From Straminergon stramineum (lineage: Eukaryota; Streptophyta; Bryopsida; Hypnales; Calliergonaceae), in assembly GCA_963920665.1 (NCBI GenBank), contig OY987263.1, positions 25,904,547 to 25,968,546 of the forward strand: a stretch of 64,000 bases of DNA, written 5' to 3'. This document shows positions 23,494 through 34,876 of the stretch, piece after piece. Under the pieces are notes generated by a model. That model saw only the letters and a program-made list of their open reading frames with translations, ran no database searches and was not told the DNA's origin. How positions within the stretch are numbered: position 1 is the stretch's first letter; each line of letters starts with the position of its first letter. A program made the position numbers and the translations under genes.

Positions 23494-26409
23494 ATGTACA
23501 CAGGGGGTCACCTGCCGCGCAGGTTCAGCAAGCAGGACAAAGAGGAAGAGCACGTTGTGGAAAAGCAGGAGGAGGCGGCACCTGGGAGCACCGTCGAGGT
23601 TCCAGTCAATGCCTTGCCGAATGTGCTGATCACGAATGATGACGGGATCAATGCCCCCGGATTGCGCGCTTTGGTGGCCGCCTTGATCGAGGACGGGAGC
23701 TGCAATGTATTCGTCTGCGCCCCGGATTCGTAAGCTCTAAACCGTTTCGTAGTTCGAGAGGAAGAAAGGAATGTTTTTTCGCTTGAGAGCATGGTAGAGG
23801 TCAAAACAGGGGTTTAGTCCCTTTGCAATTTAGCCTTTTCATGTTTTTTTTCATGTTTTTTTTCAGCGTTGAGTTCTCTTTATCAGGTCTTTCTTCTCCC
23901 TCTTCTGATTTGATTCTTCCATACATGGACGACGTCTTCTTTCAGAGAAAAGTCGGCCGTGTCTCACAGCATTACTTCGAGGGATTTGTTAGAGGTATCG
24001 GCAGTGAATATTGCAGGCGCCACCGCGTTTGAAACCTCTGGTAAGTTCGTGATGGCCAGTTTTAGAATTATGCATCATATGCTATGGATTGATGGTGATG
24101 AATTTAGTCAATTACACGTCGCTTACAATACAGGTCTCTGATGTCCTTGTGCAGGAACTCCAGCTGATTGCGTCGCGTTAGCGCTCACGGCATCCCTATT
24201 TCCATGGTCAAAACCTACCATGGTGATGATGTCAACCTATCTTCCAGTTTGACTAATGAATGGGATTTCTATTGTATCTTTTTGACGTAGACCTACACGT
24301 CTGGGCAGGAGTCCCTGCCGATCGTTCTCATGTCTGAAGTTGTTTTGATTAGAATTATGTTCAAGCTAACAGGGTTGGACATGCAGGTACTCAGTGGTAT
24401 CAACAAAGGCTCCAACTGTGGTTATCACATGTACGTTGTCTGGCTCAGGCTGTGCTTTCAATTTTGTACACTGAAAGTGGCTACTGAGTTTCATCTTTTT
24501 CTGGGATTTTTGTGAATTGCATGATTGTATTTTTTCGTGTAATTAATACAGAACTGGAAGCGTACGTGAAGTTGTGTATCCTTTTGGAGTCTAACAATAC
24601 AATTCTATGTATAGAATCTACTCAGGAACAGTGGCTGGAGCACGGGAAGCATTTATCGCTGGCGTTCCTGCAATATCTCTTTCTTTAGAGTGGTATTCTA
24701 GATTCTTCTATTCTAATTTTATTATGTTTTTGTTAATTCTTCTGTGCAGGAATTGCATGTGGTAGTTCCTCAGAACCTTTCGAAAGCTTATCTGATCAAT
24801 TTAATTAGATTTTTTGGAAGTATTTTTTACAACCTACTTAGCTGTGATGCTAATGCCCTTGAAATCTCCAGGAAGAGAGGCCAAAGCTCCGACAAAGACT
24901 ACAAATCAGCAGCAGCTGTGAGCCTTCCGCTTATAAAAGCTTCACTGCGAGATATTCACGAAGGAGTATATCCCAATGGCTTCTTTTTGAACGTTGATAT
25001 TCCTTCAAGTCCATCAGAACACAGGGTAATATGATACAATGCTGTTGATCTCCTTTTCTGAAATGTTGTGTCTTGTGGTAGCCTAATTAGAGTGTTACAA
25101 TTATTTTTCGCAGAATTACTGAAACACTTAATCCATTATGATAGCCGCATTTTATGTGTAATCAAGGCTCAGCTTTTGTTTGTCGTCTCTGCCTTTGGTA
25201 TTAGGTCTTCACTGCTCATTTAGATGAGAAAGGCAGAGGGTTCCATTTCTACGATGAGGTCGATCTTGGTTTTTTTATCGATCTTGAATCTGACAGGGCT
25301 ACAAGATGACAAGGCAAGGCACATCCCGTCTACCTTTGAAATGGAGGAAAGTGACAGAAGAGAAACGCATGCAAAGGTTGAAAGACACTGGTATTGGGTT
25401 ACAGATGGCACAACTTGGACTTGCTGCTTCTGCTGCGGTATATCCACACATACTTTCTTCATTATGATAGGCCCAACTGTAATTCCTGCTGTCGTAGTCA
25501 TGGTTTCTCGTGGTTTGGCTTTGACTGTTTTCAAGAACTTGCTTTCAAGAATCTTTGGCTCCAATGTCTGGAATTCAGTAGGAAGATCCTGTCATTAACT
25601 TAGGTACTCTCTTGCTCCAATTCCATTTCCAAGTAGTGAATTGCGCGAGTACTTGCCACTGTGCGTCATGCATGAGCACGCCCAATGGATGTGCGTAATC
25701 TTGCTGATAGATGCTGAAATTTGTGTGCGTTTTCTACAGGGAGCAGCAAGGCGTGCTAATTTCAAGAAGCAGAATCCTGATGTTGAATCAGTAGGCGTTG
25801 GCGAAGAACATGACAAGGGAGGTTCCCAGAAGATGCATTTTCGACTGGAGGTATGCAATGTCACAATCTCAATTGAAGCAAGGCGTGGCATAGAAGTACT
25901 GCAGAAAAGCATAATGCTCCTAATCGTTGTTTCTGAATTAAATATTAAAACTTCTCTATTCCAGCTGCTTTCCATTCAAGTATGAATTCCAATGTTCGGG
26001 ATTTGATCTTGAAGTTCAGATTTCATGACATGGAAACCGGTGTGCAGGGCTCGGAGTATGAAGTTGGAGAGACAGCACCAGATCATGATCTTGGCGCGTT
26101 GGAACAAGGCTTTGTACGTCATGTCCAATTCTTTCTTTGAGTATTAGCACCATGTTGCTCATTGGTCTATGGCTTCTCTATTGCTTACTTTTAATCTCTG
26201 AGTAAACACTATGCTCTCTTTGGTGGCAATGTCTACATGTGTCAGAGATGCTTCATTTTGCCAATATGTTTCATATTTTGGTCTTCGGTTGAGTGCAGGT
26301 TACAATAACAGCTGTGGGTCTGGATACGAATGTGGAGGTTGACACACGTGCACAGCTTGAGGATTGGGTAGCCAGTGTTGTTGCCGCCGCTCCACCCTCT
26401 GCTTTATAG
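23494..26409 (+). CDS. SurE-type survival protein / 5'-nucleotidase-like phosphatase
   Basis: SurE proteins are metal-dependent phosphatases acting on nucleoside monophosphates and related small phosphoesters. Ten exons join in frame: 23494-23729, 23946-24040, 24155-24222, 24387-24430, 24615-24692, 24872-25025, 25297-25437, 25740-25850, 26048-26113 and 26299-26409, giving 367 residues, with GT-AG at every junction. The motif [12 protein letters not shown] (Asp49, Asp50) binds the metal. [12 protein letters not shown] supplies the conserved Ser82, and [10 protein letters not shown] the conserved Asn139. [11 protein letters not shown] and [11 protein letters not shown] complete the SurE fold by about residue 175. 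The C-terminal part contains [19 protein letters not shown] and VESVGVG, a tail shared with plant SurE homologues such as those of Arabidopsis. The ATG at 23494 is chosen because the upstream in-frame extension lacks an ATG. The first 40 residues are charged, with no clear targeting signal. Confidence 0.92.
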
Positions 26410-27014
26410 CGCCGACGCAAAGAAGGAAACCATGAGGTGTTGGGAGGCTGTGCATTTAAAGTAGGAAGGGATACACGGTATTTGAGTCCGTTTATTGGCA
26501 GACAACCTTACACCTGCCTAGGAATTTGTGTTTTGGGCGTGCAGTTGAGGCTGGCCTTGTCCCTTGATTGCATGTCGTGAGAGTAAAGTAGACGAATTTT
26601 GGAGCTTGGCAGAAAACTCATCATTTGCATACAATGTCGGGAGGTCAACTTATTAATGTCATTACAGCTGGTTTGAGCTGTTTGTATCATGTGCTTCTAT
26701 CAGTTCTTGAGCTCCAATTATATTGTAAAACCAAGTCTCCTGAGACTAATGTAAGAACTCAAAAGAGTATTTGACAGCGTTTGATTTGTGTCATTGAGAT
26801 ATTGTGGATTGTGCTGTTAAAAGGAAGTGGCAGATTTCTCAACATGCTCAACTGTGCTGTTGTTGGTTGTGGAGAGGAGGCAGCAGAATGGGATTGATGT
26901 GTTAAATCCTGAAACCCTGTTAAGGTCCAGAAAGTGTCTTATGAATGTTCGAACAGCTCCTGTTTGTACTGAAAACGAATCATTTTCATTTCATCGTCTC
27001 TACTCTTCCCGGGA
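26410..27014 (+). other. 3' UTR and downstream flank of the SurE-type gene
   Basis: This is non-coding sequence after the stop at 26407-26409. It contains AT-rich segments suitable for polyadenylation, for example around 26720-26810. No second gene is seen before the family B repeat begins near 27015. Confidence 0.45.
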
Positions 27015-28005
27015 GACAACCCATTTCCGACCACTTAACCCCTAAATGCCCAAGGCCTGTTTGGAGCTTCTTGAAATTTGCTCTAAATTGAACAAAAAGT
27101 CAACATTTTCATAAGTTGTACCAATTTCTTTTGAATTGTAACCATACAAATTCAAACTAGACATGTTAGAGATCACACATGAAAAGAAAACATAACAATA
27201 TCACTTATAGATTGAAAGATTATAATGTTTGATCATGAGGGTGTAAAAACTATGAAAATTTTTCAATTCACTTTTTGCATGTCAACTCTAAAAAGTTGGT
27301 CACTAAAAAAATATGAGGTTATAGGGCCTAGCATGCACAACCCCGATCAATTTATGATTTTTCAAAATCTATTCTAAAATTTTTTTAAATGAATTTCTAA
27401 TGTGATTTTGCGTCCAAAATCTGGTGTATTTGAGGCTCATTTCCAAGAGCCCACAACACTATGGGAAGTCAAGATTGCATTGGGTATCCTTGCATAAAAT
27501 CTTCAATAAAAAAATCATAATCCTTTATTTTTAAGATCAGCTTTTTGATCTTAAAACTAGACTTCAAAAAGAATTCTACAAAAATATAAACTACTAATAA
27601 TAGCAATTTGGTTGGATTTTACTTAACTTCAAAGTTTTCCAAACACCACATTTGGGTGCCTTGGGCATTTAGGGGTTAAGCAATTACACGTATATGTAGG
27701 GCAACTTTCTTTAGTAGGGAAAGTTTTCCATGTGCAGAAATAGAGTTTGGAAGGATTCCATAATTTTTCAGATTTTTTTCCCTCAAAACATAATTATCAT
27801 GAATTTTTTAGGTGAAGATTTTGTTTGATTCATACCGGTCATATAGGTCTTCCTATTTCTGACCAAGGGTTGGTAGCAATATCAAGAGATTTTTAGACAA
27901 TCATAATGCGCTACAACTTTGCTAGGAATTGTGCTATAACTAATCACTATTCATTTGTACCTTCATAGAAAGAGAGCACTCTACATTGCCAAAATGGGGG
28001 GGGTG
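27015..28005. mobile_element. Family B element split by a TTAA-type insertion
   Basis: The outer parts (27015-27034 and 27680-28005) together match the intact copy at 3440-3775: ACCCATTTCCGACCAC, then GCAATTACACGTATATG, AGAAATAGAGTTTGGAAGG and so on. Between them lies the TTAA-type element 27035-27679. Confidence 0.7.
27035..27679. mobile_element. TTAA-type non-autonomous element, copy 4 (nested in family B)
   Basis: Left TTAACCCCTAAATGCCCAAGG, right CCTTGGGCATTTAGGGGTTAA; a 645-bp element with clean TTAA at both ends. The host repeat has one TTAA at this point in its unfilled copy (3468-3471), so the target duplication is TTAA. A truncated relative of its right half lies at about 41700-41956. 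Confidence 0.9.
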
Positions 28006-30317
28006 ATCAAGAATGGATTGCCTCCGATAGTAATGAAACTTAGGTGTTTCTAATTTTCTCATCTATAGATTTTCATTCATTGATCAATGATGTACTACTC
28101 TTCAATGAGTCATTTGTCATCCCCTATAGTCATGTAAGGATACATCCTATAAGAAAGCCCTTGATCTTTGTGATGGCAGGAAATGGAACCAAGATTATTC
28201 ATGCACTAGTTTTTGTAGTTGGAATATTTATAGTTTATTTTTACAATATCCAAAAAAAACATTCTACAAGAATCTAGAATTCTCTTTTGGGACTTGATTT
28301 TTCTCTTACAATTGAATCATAAAAAGCATGTTCATTTTATACGATTATTGCTTCAATTTGTTGAAATATACAATTACAATTTAGTTCCCTTTTTAAGAGC
28401 TTCCTAGGCCCTTAAGTTATGAGAAGCCCTCATTGGGACTCAGGTTTTTTTAAGCAATTTTGAAGAGTTTACTTGGGATTTTCTATTTGTTCAAAAAATT
28501 GTTTTTTTGAACCAATGTATGCAATATTCTCTACTCAAGCTAATGATAGAAAAGAATCCTCCATTTAGATTATATTGTCCACAATATGATCTATCAAAGT
28601 GGTCAATTAAAAATCATGAATTCTCAATACTTTAAGGGTTGAATCATTTTTCTACAAATTCTTTAACTCAATTTTCCAACAAATGAGAAATATATATTTA
28701 TGGAGTTGTATATATTTTCATAAAGAAATATTGAAAGATAGAATTGAGCCCTTAGACAACTATTCTAAAACTTGATTTTTGAGTTTTAAATATTACAATC
28801 TCGTAATAAGTTGAGATCTTGAGATCTTCACGTCAAAAAAACAAAAACAAAAAACAAAACAAAACAAAAAAACAAAAAAACAAAAAAACAAAAATATATA
28901 TATACATCATTCATGTTTTGAGATTGAAAATAACCAAAGTCTATAGAAAAATTTAGTATACTCTTTGATTGCAAATTTTACACATTAGAGAAATTTTGGA
29001 CTTTTCGGAGGGCTACCAAGGTTTGACAAACTAGTCTATTTCTAGAGCCTATTGAAGCTACTCAGAAGAGGGAATTTTCTGACAAAACAAAGATTCATCT
29101 TGTGTGAATATCAAGAGTTCCAAAAGTACATTTTAGTTTTCTATTCTACAATTGTCAAAGGGAGGTGCTTCGGGGGTGCATTCAAATATCAAAAAAACAC
29201 TTGTCACAACCCTAACTAATAGTATGTGAGAGTGAATACTCTGACATTTGGAAGTGATGAAGTGCAAAAATAGGGGAAAAATTCCTCAAACAAAATAAAT
29301 GTAATGCACCAAGGGTCCCTCTCAGCACTTCTTGACAACCCTCTAGAGAGTCCAACATTTCTCATATGATTTCATTGTCATGTTAATTACTAAATCAATC
29401 ATATTCATCATCATTATCACTTCATATTCACATTACTTTTTATTCATTCCATCTAATATTTGTATGATGTTTTAGGTTACATTGTTCCACTACAAAAATG
29501 AGACACAGTAACCTTCATGAAGAACTTTCCCAATAGAAAAGTACACCCAAGGCAATATCCCTTACACTTTCACAAATTTGTAATTGTCCTTTAGGATTAC
29601 AATGGGCAAAATGTTGGTGTATATTGGAGACAAATGCATTTTTTAATTTTTCATAGTTTTTCATATATATGAATGAGATTTTATATTGATGAATATTACT
29701 TCATATATATTAAGTGACTTTGATTTACACATGGGTTCCCATATATAATTTTCATATGAAATGCGAAACATGTATAAGAGGATGGAGACACTTGTAATAG
29801 CTGCTTCTTTATTTCTTGATGATGAATAAGAGAATAAACTCCAACCATGAAATGGAGTCCATACATAAACTTAAGACTCTATTCTCATGTTTGACACGAG
29901 AGTTAGGACGAGTGACTCTACAACTACATACCTTAGTTTGAAGGAAGACTCTATATTCATTTTTAGTGGTTTTGGAGTGGGGATGTGTGAGGATTAACTT
30001 CTAAAGGACCAAGGCACATTTGGGGCATAAATTGTTAAAAAATAGGCACTACTTAGGACAATGAAAAAAAGATGGAAAAAAAGATTTATATAAAAATTCA
30101 ACCATAAAAATTTGTACTAGACTAATGTAGAAATTTGTAGAAAAAAATTCAAAAAATTTGACCACATAGATTGGAAGAATATAGTATTTGAAGTTACAAG
30201 AATTTTTTTTTGACCTTGTCTAGTAGGGTCAATAGACTTTAATTCTTCTTGGAATGAGATTTTTGCACTATACATGGTTTATTTTGTTGATAGTTACATC
30301 CTTATCATGTCAACGAC
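28006..30317. other. Intergenic AT-rich DNA with A-rich microsatellite
   Basis: No gene is recognised. An A-rich (CAAAAA)n-like run followed by (TA)n lies at about 28833-28905. A degenerate left end of the TTAA family (TTAACTTCTAAAGGACCAAGG) begins near 29993 without a clear right end. Confidence 0.45.
28833..28905. repeat. A-rich (CAAAAn) and TA simple repeat
   Basis: Repeated C followed by 4-7 A, changing to a short TA run. Confidence 0.9.
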
Positions 30318-30678
30318 ACTAGCATGTGAGCCTAGAAATGAGAGCCTATGAGCCTTGAGCCTAGATGTAAGTAGATATTCTATAACTATTGAAGATGTTT
30401 ATAACATACATATTTATAATATATATACATTATAACCATGTAAGGTGCTTGCAACATAGGTACCTATAATATAAATATACTATAACCATAGAAGGTGCCT
30501 ATAACATAAATATCTAAAACATAGACACCCATAATATTATTAGTCACTTACTATATAAACATCCTATAACCATGGAAGGTGCTTATAACATAGGTACCTA
30601 CAATGTAAACACCTATAACTATGGAAAGTACATGTAATATAGGTACCAATAACATAGGAGCCTAGGCTCATATGCTAG
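30318..30678. mobile_element. Short inverted-repeat element with ~50-bp internal tandem repeats
   Basis: The ends CTAGCATGTGAGCCTAG and CTAGGCTCATATGCTAG are inverted copies. The terminal GAGCCTATGAGC-type sequence recalls the large foldback element at 5710-7196. The interior (30381-30659) consists of about five units beginning TATAAC(C/T)AT(G/A)GAAGGTGC and containing ACATAGGTACCTATAAT. No coding capacity. Confidence 0.6.
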
Positions 30679-32790
30679 CAACCGTGCTTCTTATGTTAGT
30701 TATAAAACTCCCAAAATTTGAAAGTGAAAGAGGAGTTTTGCTCATGTTATCCAGGTTCTCTAAGTTTTGGGCAACATAATTTTTGATCTAGGTACTAAAT
30801 AAAAATAAATAAATAATGTCCCTACCAAGGAGGTATATGTTCACACCTTGTGGCAAATTTCATGAACACTTGGCCAAAATTTACTTTGTGCGCAATACCC
30901 AAGATTATTTGTGCATATTGAGCAATCGCTTAGTCCTTCAAGGATTAAAGTGTGGAACATTGAAGTTAGGGGGTACTCAAATCGTGCCTAGGAGTTGTGG
31001 TGAAGGGTGGTTGATTTCTAGTGATAATGTGCATGAAGGTGTTGGTAATGCTTGCCTTTGAAATTTGTAGATGCTAGTAAAGTGTATGATGAGCAGGTGT
31101 ATGTTTGGTGGTTTTTTTAATGCTAAAAGAACTATTAGAGGTTGGATATTCTAGCCAGAGTTTTGGGATTTTAAAAAGAGCGCACAAGTGGTATTTATAG
31201 AGTTTTTGGTTAACAAATTATTGGGAGAATCTGTCATTGCAATAGGTGAATTTGATGAATTGTATTTTGTAGTTGGTAGTTGGAGAAATTGGGTTTTGGG
31301 TTATGGAAAGGTGTAGTCTTAAAGCATAGAAAGTTTGGACACAATTTAATAGAGCATGAGTATGAGTTGTCGTTTATACAAGTACATGGGTGTAACCAAT
31401 TAGGTACAAAATGTTTTTTTTCTTCCACTAGTACTAGAGGATGTAGCATCTTGCTTTTTGATGGGATAGAATTAGATTTTGTATTGCTTGAATGGTTTGT
31501 TGTGACATTGAATGTGTAGAACTTTGATTTGAAAGTGTATGCAGGAGAGTAAAATGTGAACCATGTATCTAGTTGTTTGAGTGGCATAAAGAGTTATTAG
31601 TGTTGGGGTATAGAGGTGGCCTATAGAAGTATTTTCAAGTTTGTCCCATGTATTGTCCATATTTGAACTTGAGTAGATGTTTGGTTTGTGCATCTCATAT
31701 CTTTTGGTTTGTCCAAAAGTAATTGGATAGGATACAAGTTGTCAATGATTTTATTGTCCAAACATTTATCTAATTATCTATGTTAGAGCATTAGTATGCT
31801 AATTGTGCGTTGATGGAAGTGTTTTATTATTCAAGATCTCAATTTAGAAATTGAATGGGACCTAAATTGCATGGTGTTCTATTTAGAGATGACAAGTCGT
31901 TTTCGTGGAAGTAGAAAGGTATTGGATATGCATTTTCATAGTTGTATTTTGGGAGTTGGTGTTTTTTGGTATTTCTGAGTACAACTAGCGTTAATTTGAT
32001 TTGTATTTTCCTTGGATATTCACATGTGCCCAAACTTTATGGAAGGAAAGTAGACACTAGAGCAATTTGGTTATGAATTAGGGTAGTAATGGATAAGAAT
32101 AGAATTTTGTTGGTGTGGTTAATTGCAAGGTTGATGGATGTTTTATGTGTGTGAAAATGAGGTAGACAAAATTGAGATATTTGTGAAGATATGTGAGGGT
32201 TTGCTATGATATGTGTTTTGTAGAAATATGAGTATCAAGTAGAAGTCTATCATTTCAACATGCATAATGTTTTGTAGTCTTGGAATTTGTGTGAAGAGTT
32301 ATGTCTTTCTAGTGGGGTTGTAGATTTGATGAATGACATTTAGAGAGGATATATATATTCATATTTTATATGACATTCAAATATCTTAATATATTTAGAG
32401 AGGGCATAAAGAAAGCAACAAAGCAACTACAAACAACATCACCAACCTTAGTCCAATTGCAAACCTCCAAGTTCTAAGATCAAGATTCTACATTTAAATT
32501 TTAAAAGTCTTTGACCATATTTCAATCTTATTTTGTAAGAGATGAAGTTCACAAGGGATTTAATCCTTGAAGAAACAAAGATTCGTAGTTTTAAAATGAC
32601 TATTTTGATTGATCACATTGAATAATCTATAATTTAATTGAGATTTTTTTTAAATATTATTAATTTGAATGCACATATTAATTTCATATGTTTGTTAAAA
32701 ATAAGAATTTACAAAGGATAAAAGAATGTATATTGGAACTTCCCAATCTTAAGGTAAAAATCATAAGATCAAATATGACTTCCTTGGTCC
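30679..32790. other. Intergenic AT-rich DNA
   Basis: Plus-strand G-rich composition around 31060-31560 gives several frames of 75-117 codons on both strands, none with recognisable motifs. No gene is assigned. Confidence 0.4.
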
Positions 32791-33240
32791 TTAACCCCTA
32801 AAGGATTAACCTTGTGTTTTTTGTAACATAATTTTTTTTCTCTACTTCTTTCTACTTACTATTTTTTCTTGTATGTTGTACAATTCCAAATGATCTGAAA
32901 TTTTTCAAGCATGTAGCCAACTTGCCTTGAAGAATGAATCCCAAGAAGCATCACCATTTTGGACATTTTAAAATACAAATGTGACCTTGTGATGTGCACC
33001 TGCATTTTTTTTGCAAGGCCCAAAAAAGAATTTTTGTCACTTCAAATGCTAATATCTTGCAATCCACATGGTAGAAATTTCTGAAAATTTTCCCACATCT
33101 TCTCTAACCAGCTTACAACAAGATCCTATGATTACATGTGTCCATAAAGTGTTTTTTTCTAAATTTTTTTACTTGTACTAGAAGTGGAAGTTTTGGAGTG
33201 TTTTTGTTGAATACATAGTCACTTTTTCTTTACGGGTTAA
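32791..33240. mobile_element. TTAA-type non-autonomous element, copy 5 (450 bp)
   Basis: Left TTAACCCCTAAAGGATTAACC, right TTTCTTTACGGGTTAA. The interior shares blocks with the long subfamily, such as GATCCTATGATTA and GGAGTGTTTTTGTTGA, so it is probably an internal-deletion derivative. Confidence 0.75.
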
Positions 33241-33425
33241 ATGGTTAAAGTGAAAGTGCTACATTTACTTTGGATGAATGGAAAGTTCTATGAATAACTC
33301 GAAAGCGTAACCAACCAATGAGCATTTTGTTCATATGGAGAAATATATTGCAATTGGGATGTCCTATAGGATGTCAACGAGAAGGATTTAAGAACTGAAA
33401 GGTTTTTCTTGGCAATTTTTCTCTA

Positions 33426-33812
33426 TAGTAGAACCGCCCATGACCAACCACTTAAGGAATTTGTGCATGGTCCAGAGTTGTAGAAGGCAATTTTAATTTA
33501 CAACCGTGTGGACAGATAGAAATCATGGGCATTGCCAAAGTTTCGTAATTTTATTCCTTAAATTCAAATTGTTATGAATTTTAGAAGCCAAAAGTTGGCC
33601 TGCTCCCATCCCCAATATATAGATTCTTCCATCACTACTCATCTAGAGATTAATTGGGCTCTCAAATCGAAGCATATCTGTCATTACAATAATGGCTACA
33701 AGATGGTTGGAAACTGAAAATTTAATGGTTATTTATCAATCATCTCTCTATTGAATTTCCCATTACCTATGTATTGACCATGGATTATGGCTGGTAATGG
33801 GCGGTTCTACCA
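33426..33812. mobile_element. Family B element, diverged copy with TA target duplication
   Basis: The termini TAGTAGAACCGCCCATG and (reverse complement) TGGTAGAACCGCCCATT are inverted copies, flanked by TA at 33424-33425 and 33813-33814. This suggests a Tc1/mariner-like non-autonomous element. The interior resembles the copies at 3440 and 27015. Confidence 0.6.
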
Positions 33813-33814
33813 TA

Positions 33815-34636
33815 ATTCCATCCAAGCTAAGTCTAGAAATTCTCTAAATTTTTTCTTACAACAAGTAGCTACACTACAAGAAGCTTTACCCCTACACTTA
33901 GCTCACTTTTTGACTAAGGTACTTCCTCAAAATTCCTAAATCTAGTTTTTGTCAATACAAATTCTCTTCTCCTTCCTTTATCTAGAGTCAATAAGCTATT
34001 CATAACTAAAGTGGATCAATTTAATTAAAAATGATCATAAATGGGGGTCTTCATCTTCTATGAATTGCCACATGAGCAACATGTAAAAATACAAAAATTT
34101 ACACTAGTGTACTTAGGAGTATATGGAATTTTAGGGCAAGTGTAGCAAAGCAATGTTATGTGCATATGGGGGATTCATTGCTCAAAAACCATATATAATT
34201 TTTTTGAGGGAATATTGAATTTTTTTTAAGGAATATTTTGCAATGTTCAAAATAGTTGAAATTGCTCAACTGCTAGAAAATCTAAAGACGAAACTGCTCA
34301 ATTATGGATGAATTTATGCACTTTAAGATAAATATGTGTATTTTTATTTACATTTCACATGTTTCATCTATGCCAATGGATGTAAATAGCTTCATCACAC
34401 TCCAATGCAGTTCGCTTTCTGAGCTGCCCCAAAATACTGAAAAAGATGATTGCCTGCGGTGAGGGTGATAATGTCGGTGAAGGCGTGAAGCTCTGCGGCG
34501 GGTGCACGCGCGCCAATCGACGTTAGCTGGTCTCCTTTGAATGTGTGTCACTTGTGTGTTATAAGCTTGCGGCACTGCTGATGAATCTGTCAGACAAGTT
34601 CGTCTTCGATTCATCACATGCTCAATCGTAATGCCA
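33815..34636. other. Intergenic DNA upstream of the PSD gene
   Basis: AT-rich to about 34350, then GC-richer. The minus-strand frame at 34348-34617 has no recognised motif. This part may contain the distal promoter of the gene starting at 34877. Confidence 0.4.
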
Positions 34637-34650
34637 AAACCCTAAACCCT
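34637..34650 (+). promoter_or_regulatory. Telo-box (AAACCCTAAACCCT)
   Basis: Two abutting AAACCCT units lie about 230 bp upstream of the PSD start codon. Such interstitial telomere-like boxes are established promoter elements of plant housekeeping genes. Confidence 0.65.
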
Positions 34651-34876
34651 CACGACGCAATTGTTCTGCCCCGTCTCTGCTGCCGCATTGCAATCCCTGC
34701 CTCCTCTCCTCCCCTCTCCTGGTGGCCAGATGAAGCTCTTGTGAGTAAGTGGGTGAGTGAGTGGGTGATAAGCACTTGTGAGTTACTCTTGTGAGTCCCC
34801 TGAATTCCCTCTCGAATTCCTAGAGTGAATTGAAGCTTATGCAGTGCAGGCTTATTCTGACAAGGCCCCAGCTCCC

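Noticed and set aside
25339..25360. GACAGAAGAG string resembling a miR156-like sequence
   Set aside because: It lies inside exon 7 of the SurE-type gene, matches only partly, and has no hairpin partner.
28833..28905. A-rich run as the poly(A) tail of a retroposon
   Set aside because: It is a C-interrupted simple repeat with no upstream retroposon body or target duplication visible.
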